Assembly: GCA_041656115.1 (NCBI GenBank)
Contig: JBBAED010000012.1
Span: forward strand, 1-20,257
Length of the DNA: 20,257 nt
Direction of reading: 5' to 3'
From: Dehalococcoidales bacterium
GTDB taxonomy: Bacteria > Chloroflexota > Dehalococcoidia > Dehalococcoidales > UBA5627
Positions 1 to 7,837 of this stretch are shown here, piece by piece (positions within the stretch are counted from its first letter, which is position 1; each line of letters starts with the position of its first letter). The notes under the pieces are model-generated. The model saw only the letters and a program-made list of their open reading frames with translations, made no database searches and had not been told where the DNA came from. Both the position numbers and the translations under genes were made by a program.

Positions 1-60
1 ATTGGGACGAAGTCGTAACAAGGTAGCCGTAGCGGAAGCTGCGGCTGGATCACCTCCTTT
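1..60 (+). rRNA. rrs: 16S ribosomal RNA, 3' end (partial)
   Basis: The first 60 bases are the 3' terminal segment of a 16S rRNA gene. The conserved helix 44-45 region is readable (GTCGTAACAAGGTAGCCGT, then GGCTGGATCACCTCCTTT). It includes the anti-Shine-Dalgarno CCTCC at about 54-58, which matches the GGAGG-type ribosome binding sites in the rest of the window. The gene is cut by the window edge, and the exact mature 3' end is approximate. No 23S or 5S gene occurs in the following 20 kb. Confidence 0.97.
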
Positions 61-125
61 CTAGGGAGATTGACTTAGATCCGAACGTCTAAGACTCCTA
101 GGTCGGAACTTTGATTATTCAAAGT
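61..125 (+). other. post-16S processing hairpins
   Basis: Directly after the 16S end, CTAGGGAG (61-68) can pair with CTCCTAG (95-101) with one bulged G. Inside this, CTTAGA (74-79) pairs with TCTAAG (88-93). A second hairpin has ACTTTGA (108-114) and TCAAAGT (119-125) around a TTAT loop. Neither is followed by a T run. They look more like rRNA processing or 3' trailer structures than terminators, which is inference from position. Confidence 0.45.
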
Positions 126-173
126 CATTCTCCTTCCTTTCGCTATCCAGTTGTTAAGGTTTTTTATTGAAAA

Positions 174-437
174 ATGAAATATCAAACGCTTAGAATAATA
201 GCTCAGAGCTTGTGGATACTTGCCTGGGCTATTGTTGTAATTGGGGTTGCTGTTTCAATCGCAATTGCAGTCGGGGCGGCTACGGCGGTTGCCAAAATCG
301 GCTTCCTTTTGCTTGGTCTTATCGGAACCGCTGTTACCGGGATGATCTTTATGGCGATATCCAAAGTGCTTTCTCTTTTTGTTGATATCAAAGAGGATAT
401 TGCACGGATTTTGGAAAAAATCGAAAAAGACGCTTAG
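174..437 (+). CDS. small two-helix membrane protein within the 16S-tRNA-Ile spacer
   Basis: An 87-residue protein. A first hydrophobic stretch spans roughly residues 12-37 and a second roughly 42-68. A charged, amphipathic tail follows with the run VDIKEDIARILEKIEK. The layout of two helices plus a tail of the 'vDIeen' kind loosely recalls DUF4282-like membrane proteins, but I cannot confirm the family. The ribosome binding site is weak (AAGG at about 157-160, far from the ATG). The gene sits between the 16S end and tRNA-Ile, an unusual place for a protein gene. Reading frames on the other strand lack such clear membrane-protein character. Function unknown. Confidence 0.6.
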   Translation: MKYQTLRIIAQSLWILAWAIVVIGVAVSIAIAVGAATAVAKIGFLLLGLIGTAVTGMIFMAISKVLSLFVDIKEDIARILEKIEKDA

Positions 438-656
438 CCTTCTCGCCATCTCTTGAGAAATTAACTCAATAGCCTGATTACAACTTGAACAGAACTTGAT
501 TTCCAACGCTGATTTGCGTTAGAATATGCCTGCATCCGAATAGGGCGCAAGCCAAAAGTTAACAATAAACTCAAAAGCCGCCGGCTCGGTTTACGATAAG
601 TCAAACTATCGTAAACGCCCCTAAGATATTTGAGCAGGGCAGGCTGACAATCAAGC
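438..656. other. spacer before tRNA-Ile with a 10-bp inverted repeat at 589-616
   Basis: No gene is seen here. GTTTACGATA (589-598) and TATCGTAAAC (607-616) form a perfect 10-bp stem with an 8-base loop. There is no T run after it, so it is more likely a processing signal or spacer structure than an intrinsic terminator. The role is inferred from its place 40 bases upstream of the tRNA. Confidence 0.5.
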
Positions 657-733
657 GGGCCACTAGCTCAGTTGGTTAGAGCACAGTCCTGATAAGACTG
701 GGGTCTCTGGTTCGAATCCAGAGTGGCCCACCA
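657..733 (+). tRNA. tRNA-Ile (anticodon GAT)
   Basis: A full cloverleaf can be drawn. The acceptor arm is GGGCCAC (657-663) with GTGGCCC (723-729). The D-arm has GCTC/GAGC. The anticodon arm is CAGTC (684-688) with GACTG (696-700) around anticodon GAT (691-693). The T-arm is TCTGG TTCGAAT CCAGA (706-722). The discriminator base is A730, and CCA is encoded at 731-733. The length is 77 nt. tRNA-Ile(GAT) is the usual first tRNA of bacterial 16S-23S spacers, but here no tRNA-Ala or 23S follows. Confidence 0.97.
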
Positions 734-738
734 TAGTG

Positions 739-761
739 TACGGTAGGGAGAACCGTATTTT
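739..761 (+). terminator. probable terminator after tRNA-Ile
   Basis: TACGGT (739-744) pairs with ACCGTA (752-757) around a 7-base purine-rich loop and is followed by TTTT (758-761). It begins 5 bases after the tRNA CCA. The stem is short, so strength is uncertain, but position and T run fit the end of the 16S/tRNA transcript. Confidence 0.55.
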
Positions 762-1318
762 CCACACTCATTGAGCCTTTTGAATGCTTATCTATTCTTT
801 TCTAATCTTGCATGCAAGACATTTAAACAGTTTCGTTATAAAAGTTATGAATTTTAAGATATAGTTGTCTGCCGAATAATCACAGCCGTTTACGGTAACA
901 GCAACTCTTAACATAACATCTATCTAACACTCCCAGGCTGAAAACCTGTTATTTTATCCCAAATAATTCTTTTATATTTTCCCCTTACGGTTTATCGAAA
1001 TAAACCTATCCCTTAGCGTTAAGCCGTAAAGTAGGTTTGTGCCTGTTATTCATTTAGAGGTTCAAATTCGTTTTTTACAATAAAACTACATTCCCATTAT
1101 GTTGTAGACGTAATCAACGTAAATAACCTGTCCGGGAATGTCGGATGCTCTGCAATTGCCAGAAAGGCCACCATCTGATTGAAACCCGAATCTTTGCAAG
1201 GCTTTTTTTAATCGTCTGATTACTTTATAATTAGACAAACCATTAAAAGTCGAAAAGTTGATATTTGCGGATTCGCTTTCCAAAGCGGAGCCGTATTATT
1301 GTGTTACGAGGTAAGTTT
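762..1318. other. AT-rich gene-free region with hairpins, upstream of the PaaK gene
   Basis: About 550 bases without a convincing gene. Visible structure: hairpin GGTTTAT/ATAAACC (989-995 with 1000-1006) on a CGAA loop. An alternative pairing is AAACCTA (1002-1008) with TAGGTTT (1032-1038), and the two exclude each other. A TATAAT at 1226-1231 is a candidate -10 for the downstream gene, without a good -35. CGCTTT/AAAGCG (1274-1287) is a short hairpin in the presumed leader. Confidence 0.4.
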
Positions 1319-2617
1319 ATGAGTATTCTTAACCCCGACATGGAGTCGATGAGCAGTGATGAGCGCAAAGCATTGCAATCAGAGCGGTTGCAAGCTACGG
1401 TAAAGTACGAATATGCAAACGTTCCGTTTTACCGGGAGCGGATGGATAAACACGGAGTTAAGCCGGAGGATATTCGCGGTATCGATGATTTAAATAAACT
1501 CCCGTTTACCGATAAAAATGATCTGCGCGATGGATTCCCTTTTGGGCTTTTGGCAGTTCCGCAACAACAAATTGTGCGTATTCAAGGTTCATCGGGAACC
1601 TCCGGTCACCCGATTGTTACCGGTTATACCGAAAATGATATAGAAGTTTGGACCGAGATGGCGGCGCGGGCCTTGGCGGCGCTTGGTGCGAACAGTGATA
1701 GTATTGTTCAGGTTGCTTACGGCTACGGGCTGTTTACCGGCGGTTTGGGCTTGCATCAGGCGGCAACAAGGCTGGGGGCAATGGTTATCCCGATGTCCGG
1801 CGGTAACACCCAAAGGCAGCTTATGATGATGGAGGAACTGGGAACAACCATATTGTGCTGTACCCCTTCCTATGCCATTTACTTGGGAGAAGCGGCGCGC
1901 GATATGGGGATTTTATCGCAGCTAAAACTCAAAAGCGGTTGTTTTGGCGGTGAGCCTTGGACTGAAAAGATGCGCACCGAACTTGAAAGCTTGTTCGGTA
2001 TTGATGCGATGGATATTTACGGCCTGTCGGAAATTGCAGGCCCGGGGGTTTCCTTTGAATGTAAAATGAAAGACGGGTTGCATATCAACGAAGATCATAT
2101 TATTGCAGAGGTAATCAACCCCGAAACAGGGGAAATATTGCCGTACGGTGAATCCGGGGAACTGGTAATGACTACAATAACAAAAACAGGGCAGCCGATG
2201 ATACGTTATCGTACACGGGATATTTGTATGCTTAACAAAGAACCGTGTTCGTGCGGGCGCACCACACTCAGGATGAGCCGTTTGGCAGGGCGTACCGATG
2301 ATATGCTTGTCATCAGAGGCATCAATGTATATCCGGGACAGATAGAGTCTGTTTTGGAAACGGTTAGCGGAATAACGCCGCATTACCTGATTGTTGCCGA
2401 CAGAGAAGCTTCGACGGATAGTTTGGAAGTCCAAATTGAATTAACCGAAGATATGTTCTCGGATACGATAAGCCAGATTGAATCCCTTAAGAATTTGATA
2501 GCCCTTCAGATTAAGTCTGTAGTAGGGCTTCAGGCGGAAGTGAAATTGGTCCCGCCGCGTTCCTTGCCGCGTTCGGAAGGTAAATCGAGGCGAGTGATAG
2601 ATAAAAGGAGGATTTAA
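1319..2617 (+). CDS. paaK: phenylacetate-CoA ligase-like acyl-CoA ligase (PaaK family)
   Basis: Adenylate-forming enzyme that would activate an aryl acid such as phenylacetate to its CoA thioester with ATP and CoA, in the cytoplasm. The 432-residue length is normal for PaaK. Visible motifs: nucleotide loop SSGTSG (91-96), the family signature YGLSE (234-238), YRTRD (297-301), GRTDDM (from 325), and the C-terminal catalytic-lysine region with K422 in SEGKSRR. A CxC pair (C310, C312) lies in the hinge region. A TTG 54 bases upstream is in frame, but ATG 1319 has GAGGT at 1308-1312 six bases before it and gives the family-standard N terminus. It is followed 3 bases later by an ACT-domain gene whose ribosome binding site lies inside its 3' end, so the two are translationally linked. 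Exact substrate is unknown; no phenylacetate catabolic genes are near. Confidence 0.9.
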   Translation: MSILNPDMESMSSDERKALQSERLQATVKYEYANVPFYRERMDKHGVKPEDIRGIDDLNKLPFTDKNDLRDGFPFGLLAVPQQQIVRIQGSSGTSGHPIVTGYTENDIEVWTEMAARALAALGANSDSIVQVAYGYGLFTGGLGLHQAATRLGAMVIPMSGGNTQRQLMMMEELGTTILCCTPSYAIYLGEAARDMGILSQLKLKSGCFGGEPWTEKMRTELESLFGIDAMDIYGLSEIAGPGVSFECKMKDGLHINEDHIIAEVINPETGEILPYGESGELVMTTITKTGQPMIRYRTRDICMLNKEPCSCGRTTLRMSRLAGRTDDMLVIRGINVYPGQIESVLETVSGITPHYLIVADREASTDSLEVQIELTEDMFSDTISQIESLKNLIALQIKSVVGLQAEVKLVPPRSLPRSEGKSRRVIDKRRI

Positions 2618-2620
2618 AAA

Positions 2621-3061
2621 GTGTTTGTTACGCAGATTTCGATCTTTTTAGAGAATGTCCGCGGCTCGCTGCGCAATTTGACGGAATTGCTGGGAGAGAG
2701 CGAGGTTAATCTACTGGCACTTACAATTGCCGATACCAGCGGTTTTGGTATAGTTCGCATTATTGTTAAAGGCAGTGATGTTGAAAATACCCTAAGCGTA
2801 TTGCATCAAGCCGGATATATTGCTAAAACCAATAAGGTTGTTTGCGTTCGTGTTCCGCATAAACCGATGGGGCTGGCAAAAGTAATCGCCGCTTTGGATA
2901 ACGCCGGTATCTCTATCGAATACAGTTATTCGTTTTATCAGAAAAATTTCACCGATGCCTGTATTATAATCCGTCCATCGGAGATGGAAGGCAGTATTAT
3001 CGCGCTTGAAAAAGCCGAAATTAATATAGTCGGGCAGGAAGAGGTTGACAGTTTCAGATAA
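2621..3061 (+). CDS. tandem ACT-domain protein linked to PaaK
   Basis: 146 residues built from two ACT-like halves, about 1-68 and 70-140. The first begins TQISIFLENVRGSL, the second CVRVPHKPMGLAKVI; both show the beta-alpha-beta pattern with a Gly/Pro turn near the ligand loop. ACT domains bind small molecules, commonly amino acids, and regulate enzymes. The GTG start at 2621 has AGGAGG at 2606-2611 with 9-base spacing, lying in the end of paaK. The paaK-ACT pair is common in anaerobes, where it often accompanies indolepyruvate:ferredoxin oxidoreductase, but none is seen here. A sensor of an aromatic amino acid or its keto acid is a reasonable inference, not shown. Confidence 0.82.
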   Translation: MFVTQISIFLENVRGSLRNLTELLGESEVNLLALTIADTSGFGIVRIIVKGSDVENTLSVLHQAGYIAKTNKVVCVRVPHKPMGLAKVIAALDNAGISIEYSYSFYQKNFTDACIIIRPSEMEGSIIALEKAEINIVGQEEVDSFR

Positions 3062-3228
3062 TGCAGGCGTTACCCCAAAACGAAAAGGTATCGGGTAAAA
3101 CCGCTATCTGCTTTTGGCGTTGTTTAGTGTGTTTTTAACAAAAATAAACCTGAAATCTATTGCGATTCGTTAAATTATATGCAATAATTAGGTACGATTG
3201 AATTTGAATAATACGGTGAGGTGTTGCG

Positions 3229-4074
3229 ATGAATACAGTAAAAAAATTTTGCACGAATTGCGGGCAGCCGCTTGGACCAAGCGCTAAGTTTTGCGCGGGG
3301 TGCGGTGCCGCTGTGGTAAGCGAGGGTATTGTTGAAGAAGTTACCCCACCCGCTGCCGCGTATCAACCCCCACCGCCTGTTATGCCGGTGCAGGAGGCTC
3401 CGCCTCCTGCACCTCCGGCTTATCAACCGCCGCCCGTTCCGCCGATGCAAGCGGCAGCTCCTCCTCCCCCGGCACCTCCGGCCTATCAGCCTCCGCCGTA
3501 TCCGCCGCAGCAACCCTATTACGGACAACAGGCGGTTCCCGGCTATGGGTATCAACCGCCGGCAGGTCCGATTCCCGGAGAGTCGGTAGTCGGTATTATT
3601 CCGAATGCCACAAAAAAGAAAAACCTGATAATGTCGGATACGTTTAATATTGTCGTTACAAATCACCGTATGGTTTGCGCTATGCTGACTTCGGAAATGA
3701 TAAAAGAGGAATCCGCTAAATATCGCGGACAGGGAGTCGGCGGGTTCTTTAAATCAATGGGCGCCGGTTATAATGTATGGCAGCGTTATTTGCAAATATC
3801 TCCGGATATGGCCTTGCAGGAAAATCCCGCTAATTTTGCTATCTATCTGAATCAAATACGCAAAGTTAAATTCAAGCCCGATAAGGTCTTGTTTAGTAAG
3901 GGCGGGGTCAATATCGGATTTAAGGGCGGCTTCGGCGGCTTAAATGACGACAACGAAAAAACGACTCGGCCGATGGAAATTGAAACAATGAGCGGTAAAT
4001 ACAAATTTGAAATAAGTGATATGCACCAACAGCAAGTTGCAGAAACACTGCGTAAAGCGGGGCTTATTAAGTAG
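3229..4074 (+). CDS. zinc-ribbon protein with proline-rich linker and unknown C-terminal domain
   Basis: 281 residues. A zinc ribbon stands at the N terminus: C8-x2-C11 and C22-x2-C25 within FCTNCG and FCAGCG. Residues about 40-117 form a Pro/Ala/Tyr/Gln linker with AYQPPP at 44-49, 64-69 and 85-90, a period of 20-21 residues that points to internal duplication. Residues about 118-281 form a mixed alpha/beta domain with a Gly-rich stretch (GVNIGFKGGFGG) and no evident membrane helix; it could be PH-like, but that is a guess. Start chosen at ATG 3229 with GAGGTG at 3218-3223. It stands alone on this strand and ends at a hairpin terminator. Function unknown. Confidence 0.75.
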   Translation: MNTVKKFCTNCGQPLGPSAKFCAGCGAAVVSEGIVEEVTPPAAAYQPPPPVMPVQEAPPPAPPAYQPPPVPPMQAAAPPPPAPPAYQPPPYPPQQPYYGQQAVPGYGYQPPAGPIPGESVVGIIPNATKKKNLIMSDTFNIVVTNHRMVCAMLTSEMIKEESAKYRGQGVGGFFKSMGAGYNVWQRYLQISPDMALQENPANFAIYLNQIRKVKFKPDKVLFSKGGVNIGFKGGFGGLNDDNEKTTRPMEIETMSGKYKFEISDMHQQQVAETLRKAGLIK

Positions 4075-4120
4075 AATAATTCCCGATAATGCAACATCAA
4101 GCCTAATTTGAACTAAGTTT

Positions 4121-4150
4121 TAATCCCGGCCGCAAGGTCGGGATTATTTA
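4121..4150 (+). terminator. terminator between convergent genes
   Basis: TAATCCCGGCC (4121-4131) pairs with GGTCGGGATTA (4136-4146) around a GCAA loop: 11 pairs with one G-T wobble. TTTAT follows on the plus strand. It lies 46 bases after the zinc-ribbon gene and abuts the stop codon of the minus-strand nucleotidase, so it serves the plus-strand unit and may also protect the minus-strand 3' end. Confidence 0.75.
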
Positions 4151-5614
4151 TAGGTAGGTTAACCTGCCCTCAACCTGTTTCCCGATATTCTGGTGATTTT
4201 TAAGGTATTCTTCAAGTACTTCGGCTACCGAAGTTGCAATCACCCTCGATTTGCCGTTAGCCAGCAATTCTTCGTTTGTAATATTGAGGTAGGCTTTTGA
4301 ATTGGTAATGTGGTATCCGATAAGCCCGATTGTATACTTATCGTTATTATTAACCGGCTGCCCGTCGAATTCCAGCACAGACAATTCACGCTTACAATCG
4401 TTATAAACGGCACGAATTTTATCGTTTACCTGATAACATTCCCCTTCACCGTCGCGATTTTCGGGGCGCATAAAATGAGCAAAAATCTGTTTTAACTGCG
4501 CTCCGCTAATTGTAAAACGCGTCAGGTAATCTTTGAAAGGGAAGCAAGACCTGTAATCTTTTAGAGTAACGGCAGGGCCAAGCTCTTTGCTGCGGATTGA
4601 GCCGGAACCGACAAGCATTACATCACATTCCGCAGTATGTGCCAAGGCATCGGCAAAAAGATTCCCCAGCGAGGTTTCTATTTCTCGTGCGGGGTGGGTC
4701 ATAACGTCAGTAAACTTGCAGATAATGGTATTGTATTTACGGTCAATCGCATCGGCAAAACTATCAATATATTCTTTTAATTTCAAATCGGGCTCGGCAA
4801 TTCCCTCTTCGATGGGCACTAACTGCCACTTCCATTCGACAACACTGTTGGTATCATCATCGACAACAACATCAAAGCGGCCAATCTGGTTTGTACCGAC
4901 TCCGGCTTGCGCAATAAGGATATCGTTCACTACCGCCGGCTGTTCCAGTATTGTATGTGAATGGCCGCCGAGAATAATATCCACCCCCCATTCCGGGTTT
5001 AAAATCTTGGCCAGTTCGATATCGGATTCATGGCCGATATGTGTTAAAAGAATTGTTAGGTCAATGTCGTCGTTTTTATAGGCATCGGTAATGATGCCGA
5101 CTTCGTTGGCGGCATCTTCAAGGGAGATAAAGCTGCCGATTAGCTGTTCTTTTTTTAGAGAATCCAGCACTTTTTCCGTTATTATGCCGATAAACATAAT
5201 ATCGAATCCATCCACCCTTAGGATTAGATAGGGCTTCATTAACCGTTTCCCGTATTTTCTAATATAAAGGTTGGCGTTAACAATCGGGAAGTTGGCCATT
5301 TTCTCCAAAAAAAGAAGTTGCGGCAGGCCATAGTCAAATTCATGGTTACCGAGGCAAACGGCGTCCGGGGAGAGGTAATTCATAATCTCCATTGTGGAGA
5401 TACCCTGGTATTCCGAATCAATCAGAGAGCCTTGCAGCATATCTCCCGAGATTACATAAAGCACGTTTTTTTCTTCGCGCCTAACCTTATTTACATATCC
5501 GGATAAGAGCGCCAAACCACCGACCAGGTTGTTGGAACCCTCTTTAACTTCCGTTAAAAAATCTCCGTGCATATCGTTCGAATGCAAAATTGTAAATTTC
5601 TTGGTTACTCCCAT
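4148..5614 (-). CDS. 5'-nucleotidase / 2',3'-cyclic phosphodiesterase-type metallophosphatase
   Basis: 488 residues with the two-domain layout of the UshA/5'-nucleotidase family. The N-terminal metallophosphatase domain (about 1-290) has HSNDMHG (11-17), GDMLQG (57-62, D58), GNHEFDYG (89-96), THIGHE (191-196) and GGHSH (216-220). The C-terminal domain (about 310-470) has LGNLFADA and GSGSIR, the substrate-binding half. Family members dephosphorylate nucleotides or related phosphomonoesters using two metal ions. Unlike periplasmic UshA, there is no signal peptide, since the N terminus runs straight into the first catalytic motif, so a cytoplasmic location is inferred. The ATG at 5614 is preceded by a GGAAGGGAG-type ribosome binding site. 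The membrane protein gene upstream on the same strand ends 100 bases away. Confidence 0.9.
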   Translation of the reverse strand: MGVTKKFTILHSNDMHGDFLTEVKEGSNNLVGGLALLSGYVNKVRREEKNVLYVISGDMLQGSLIDSEYQGISTMEIMNYLSPDAVCLGNHEFDYGLPQLLFLEKMANFPIVNANLYIRKYGKRLMKPYLILRVDGFDIMFIGIITEKVLDSLKKEQLIGSFISLEDAANEVGIITDAYKNDDIDLTILLTHIGHESDIELAKILNPEWGVDIILGGHSHTILEQPAVVNDILIAQAGVGTNQIGRFDVVVDDDTNSVVEWKWQLVPIEEGIAEPDLKLKEYIDSFADAIDRKYNTIICKFTDVMTHPAREIETSLGNLFADALAHTAECDVMLVGSGSIRSKELGPAVTLKDYRSCFPFKDYLTRFTISGAQLKQIFAHFMRPENRDGEGECYQVNDKIRAVYNDCKRELSVLEFDGQPVNNNDKYTIGLIGYHITNSKAYLNITNEELLANGKSRVIATSVAEVLEEYLKNHQNIGKQVEGRLTYL

Positions 5615-5714
5615 TACAGCTTCTCCCTTCCTAATTTCACAAGTAACATATTCAAAACAGCTTGTTTAACCTATCGCTATCTCAAAGCGTTTCCGCTAAA
5701 TCCGCTTAACCGGC

Positions 5715-6470
5715 TTAAAAATTGTTACACCCAGTTTGCAAGTGGGCGGCCGCTATTTTAGCGACAATTTTTTTAGCTGCTTCTTCCTGTCCGGGAGGAA
5801 TCGGGATACGGGCGGTGTAGGAATTGCGCCCGTCTTTTGACGGAGCGGAATAGGTTAGAACTATTCCGGGCGATTCATTCTCTGCTTTATCGTAAGCGAT
5901 ATCTTCCAAAACATTCCCGAGCCCTTTCCAGATATGCACCTGCCTATTAAAATAAATACCGTCGAGAGCAATATAGACCTCGCCCAAATGTTTCTTATTA
6001 TTTAAATAGCTGCTGAGCGTGGAAAAGAAGGCGGCTAATGCGGCAACGGCGATAATTCCCAGTATAATCAGTGCAATTATCAAGAAATCTTCCCCGATGG
6101 CAACCGCCATTATTAGCCCCACAATAACGGCGATGATTGCAATCATAAAAAAGAGGCCGCGTTTGGCTGCCGCGTCCTCTTGGTGTTCTTTCTCCGTATA
6201 GACTTTCCACTCTTCCGGGGTATAGGTCCAGTGAGCAAGCCGGCTTTCTTTTTTTAAAATACGGTCTAAATAGGATGCCTGCCGAAAATAGAGAACGGCG
6301 GCAATAACCCCCGTCATTGAAACAAGCCCGCCGCCGATTGAAAGGGGGAAACCGCCGTCAAAACCATCCATTCCGATTAGCCAGGGGAAGAAAAATATTA
6401 AAACCCCGAATAAGGCTATTCCCAGCCAGATAAATGCCATTCGTTTAGGGGGGCTTATTTTTGCTCTCAT
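5715..6470 (-). CDS. conserved-looking four-helix membrane protein, unknown function
   Basis: 251 residues, not recognised. Two hydrophobic helices (about 12-34 and 44-63) are followed by a soluble charged stretch (66-103). Two more helices (about 105-126 and 128-150) lead into a soluble C-terminal domain of about 90 residues that looks like a beta-rich region (VYIALDGIYFNRQVHIW). The layout resembles bacterial proteins with a membrane anchor and a PH-like or DUF-type cytoplasmic domain, but no family can be named. Its own promoter is visible at 6501-6529. The ATG at 6470 has AGGG about 7 bases upstream. Confidence 0.65.
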   Translation of the reverse strand: MRAKISPPKRMAFIWLGIALFGVLIFFFPWLIGMDGFDGGFPLSIGGGLVSMTGVIAAVLYFRQASYLDRILKKESRLAHWTYTPEEWKVYTEKEHQEDAAAKRGLFFMIAIIAVIVGLIMAVAIGEDFLIIALIILGIIAVAALAAFFSTLSSYLNNKKHLGEVYIALDGIYFNRQVHIWKGLGNVLEDIAYDKAENESPGIVLTYSAPSKDGRNSYTARIPIPPGQEEAAKKIVAKIAAAHLQTGCNNF

Positions 6471-6500
6471 GTCAATCCCTGCCGATGATTTGATGCTTTG

Positions 6501-6529
6501 ATTATATCCTGTAAATTAGCTTACGGCAA
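6501..6529 (-). promoter_or_regulatory. sigma70-type promoter for the membrane protein gene
   Basis: On the minus strand, -35 TTGCCG (6524-6529), a 17-base spacer and -10 TATAAT (6501-6506). The start point would be near 6494, giving a leader of about 24 bases before the ATG at 6470. Confidence 0.65.
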
Positions 6530-6577
6530 TAGTTTTAAGCGTTAAAATCGGTAATATCCCGAATTGGCGGGAATTAA

Positions 6578-6614
6578 TAAAAAATAACCTCCGATTTTTT
6601 AACCGGAGGTTATT
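6578..6614 (-). terminator. intrinsic terminator after degV
   Basis: AATAACCTCCG (6583-6593) and CGGAGGTTATT (6604-6614) form a perfect 11-bp stem with a 10-base loop. On the minus strand the stem runs into a T-rich tract (6578-6586), 30 bases beyond the stop of the DegV gene. Confidence 0.85.
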
Positions 6615-6644
6615 ACAGTCTACTTTGTATTTTATATTGTGCTC

Positions 6645-7499
6645 TTATTCGTTTAAATTACCGCGGATGCAAACAACAAGTATGTCCGGTCCGCCGTGGG
6701 TTCCCAAAATCGGTCCGATCTCGCCCATTATTATTTTCTCACGCGGATACATGGAGCTTACGCGGTCGGCAAGGGCATCGGCTTCATCACGATCAGTGTT
6801 ATACATAATGGATAATTCCTTTATTTTGCCGCCTTCTGCTGCTTTTTTAATAAACTCATATTGTTGTTCGACGCCTTTGGAGTAACTGCGTACCTTACCG
6901 ATAGGCACTACTTCCCCGTCTTTGAGGTTTAGAAGCGGTTTAATGTTTAAGACTGCCCCCATTAAACCCTTTGCTTTGCCGATACGCCCGCCTTTGGCAA
7001 GGTATTTTAAAGAATCAAAAAGAACCATGAAATTAATTTCGGAAACAGTCTCTTTTGCTATCCGGACCACTTCTTCCATACCGGCGCCGTTTTTAGCGGC
7101 TCTGGCGGCCTCCAAGCAAACCATCCCTTGCCCGCTGGTAATTGAAAGGGAATCAACTATCTCGATAGGGCAGGACCCTTGGAAAGATTCACGAGCCTGT
7201 AAGGCCGACGGAATGGTCCCGCTTAATTTTGATGAAAGGTGGATTGACACGATGCCATCGGCATCTTTTGCAAGCTCCTCGTAAACCTGTTTGAAATCCA
7301 AGGGGGTAGGCTGAGAAGTTGCCGGGAATGTTTCGCCTTCAACAAGTTTTTCATAGAATTCTTTATTGCTGATATCAACTTTGTCTTTATAAACGTCATT
7401 GCCAAACCTAACATACAGAGGAACGACGGCGATATCAAACTCTTTAAGTAGTTCGGGCGGTATGTCCGCACTGCTATCGGTTACAATTTTAACTGCCAT
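6645..7499 (-). CDS. DegV family fatty-acid-binding protein
   Basis: 284 residues, normal for the family. DegV proteins bind a long-chain fatty acid between two alpha/beta domains; those paired with a fatty acid kinase present it for phosphorylation. Visible motifs: TDSSADIP (7-14), TSQPTP (61-66) in the fatty-acid head-group pocket, SSKLSGT, DSLSITSGQG, KYLAKGGRIGKAKGLMG and the C-terminal GPILGTHGGP. The ATG at 7499 has an AGGGAGG ribosome binding site about 11 bases upstream. It is monocistronic here, with a terminator at 6578-6614. A promoter and a structured transcript candidate lie 200-370 bases upstream on the same strand. No fatty acid kinase gene (FakA) is nearby. Confidence 0.93.
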   Translation of the reverse strand: MAVKIVTDSSADIPPELLKEFDIAVVPLYVRFGNDVYKDKVDISNKEFYEKLVEGETFPATSQPTPLDFKQVYEELAKDADGIVSIHLSSKLSGTIPSALQARESFQGSCPIEIVDSLSITSGQGMVCLEAARAAKNGAGMEEVVRIAKETVSEINFMVLFDSLKYLAKGGRIGKAKGLMGAVLNIKPLLNLKDGEVVPIGKVRSYSKGVEQQYEFIKKAAEGGKIKELSIMYNTDRDEADALADRVSSMYPREKIIMGEIGPILGTHGGPDILVVCIRGNLNE

Positions 7500-7701
7500 T
7501 TTATTCTGCCTCCCTATGTGAAGTCGAGATCTAATTTCCGTTTTAATACTTTAACAATCGACCGTTTCGGAAACTCACGGCATTATTTGTTAACCCACTT
7601 TGTTCGTTTTTCCGGAATGTTAATACGAGGTTGCGTCATAACGTACTATGACAGGTTTTAAATCTGCTTATTATATGATTACCGATGTGATAACAGTTTA
7701 T

Positions 7702-7830
7702 AAAAAGGGGGCTCCGTTGTCAACAGTGAGTAACGGGAGAATACAAGCAAAGCCCCCCGAATTTCGAGGGGCTTTGCCTAAAAGGACTGCAATTGAAAGA
7801 AAAAAGAAAAGCTGTAAACACTCTTTATAT
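7702..7830 (-). ncRNA. candidate structured leader or small RNA upstream of degV
   Basis: A strong minus-strand promoter (7838-7866) would start RNA near 7830. Read on the minus strand, the RNA first forms a very stable hairpin, 7747-7777 (GCAAAGCCCC with GGGGCTTTGC and further pairs; 13-14 pairs, one mismatch). Its GGGGGCT half (7751-7757) can instead pair with AGCCCCC (7707-7713), enclosing CCGTT/AACGG (7732-7736 with 7714-7718). That second fold ends in TTTTT (7702-7706), the form of an intrinsic terminator. Two mutually exclusive hairpins, the later one with a T run, fit an attenuator or riboswitch-like leader of degV, or a free RNA of about 129 nt. I recognise no known riboswitch class. 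The function is inference; the pairings are seen. Confidence 0.5.
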
Positions 7831-7837
7831 CAGGGGC

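Noticed and set aside
1086..1283. 65-residue minus-strand reading frame before the PaaK gene
   Set aside because: It would start at TTG with no ribosome binding site, shows no family motif, and lies in AT-rich leader DNA.
7701..7757. SRP (4.5S) RNA, because GGGGGCTCCGTTG resembles the 5' end of the E. coli RNA
   Set aside because: The conserved apical loop with its GGAA/GCAG motif is absent, and the T run and promoter are on the other strand.
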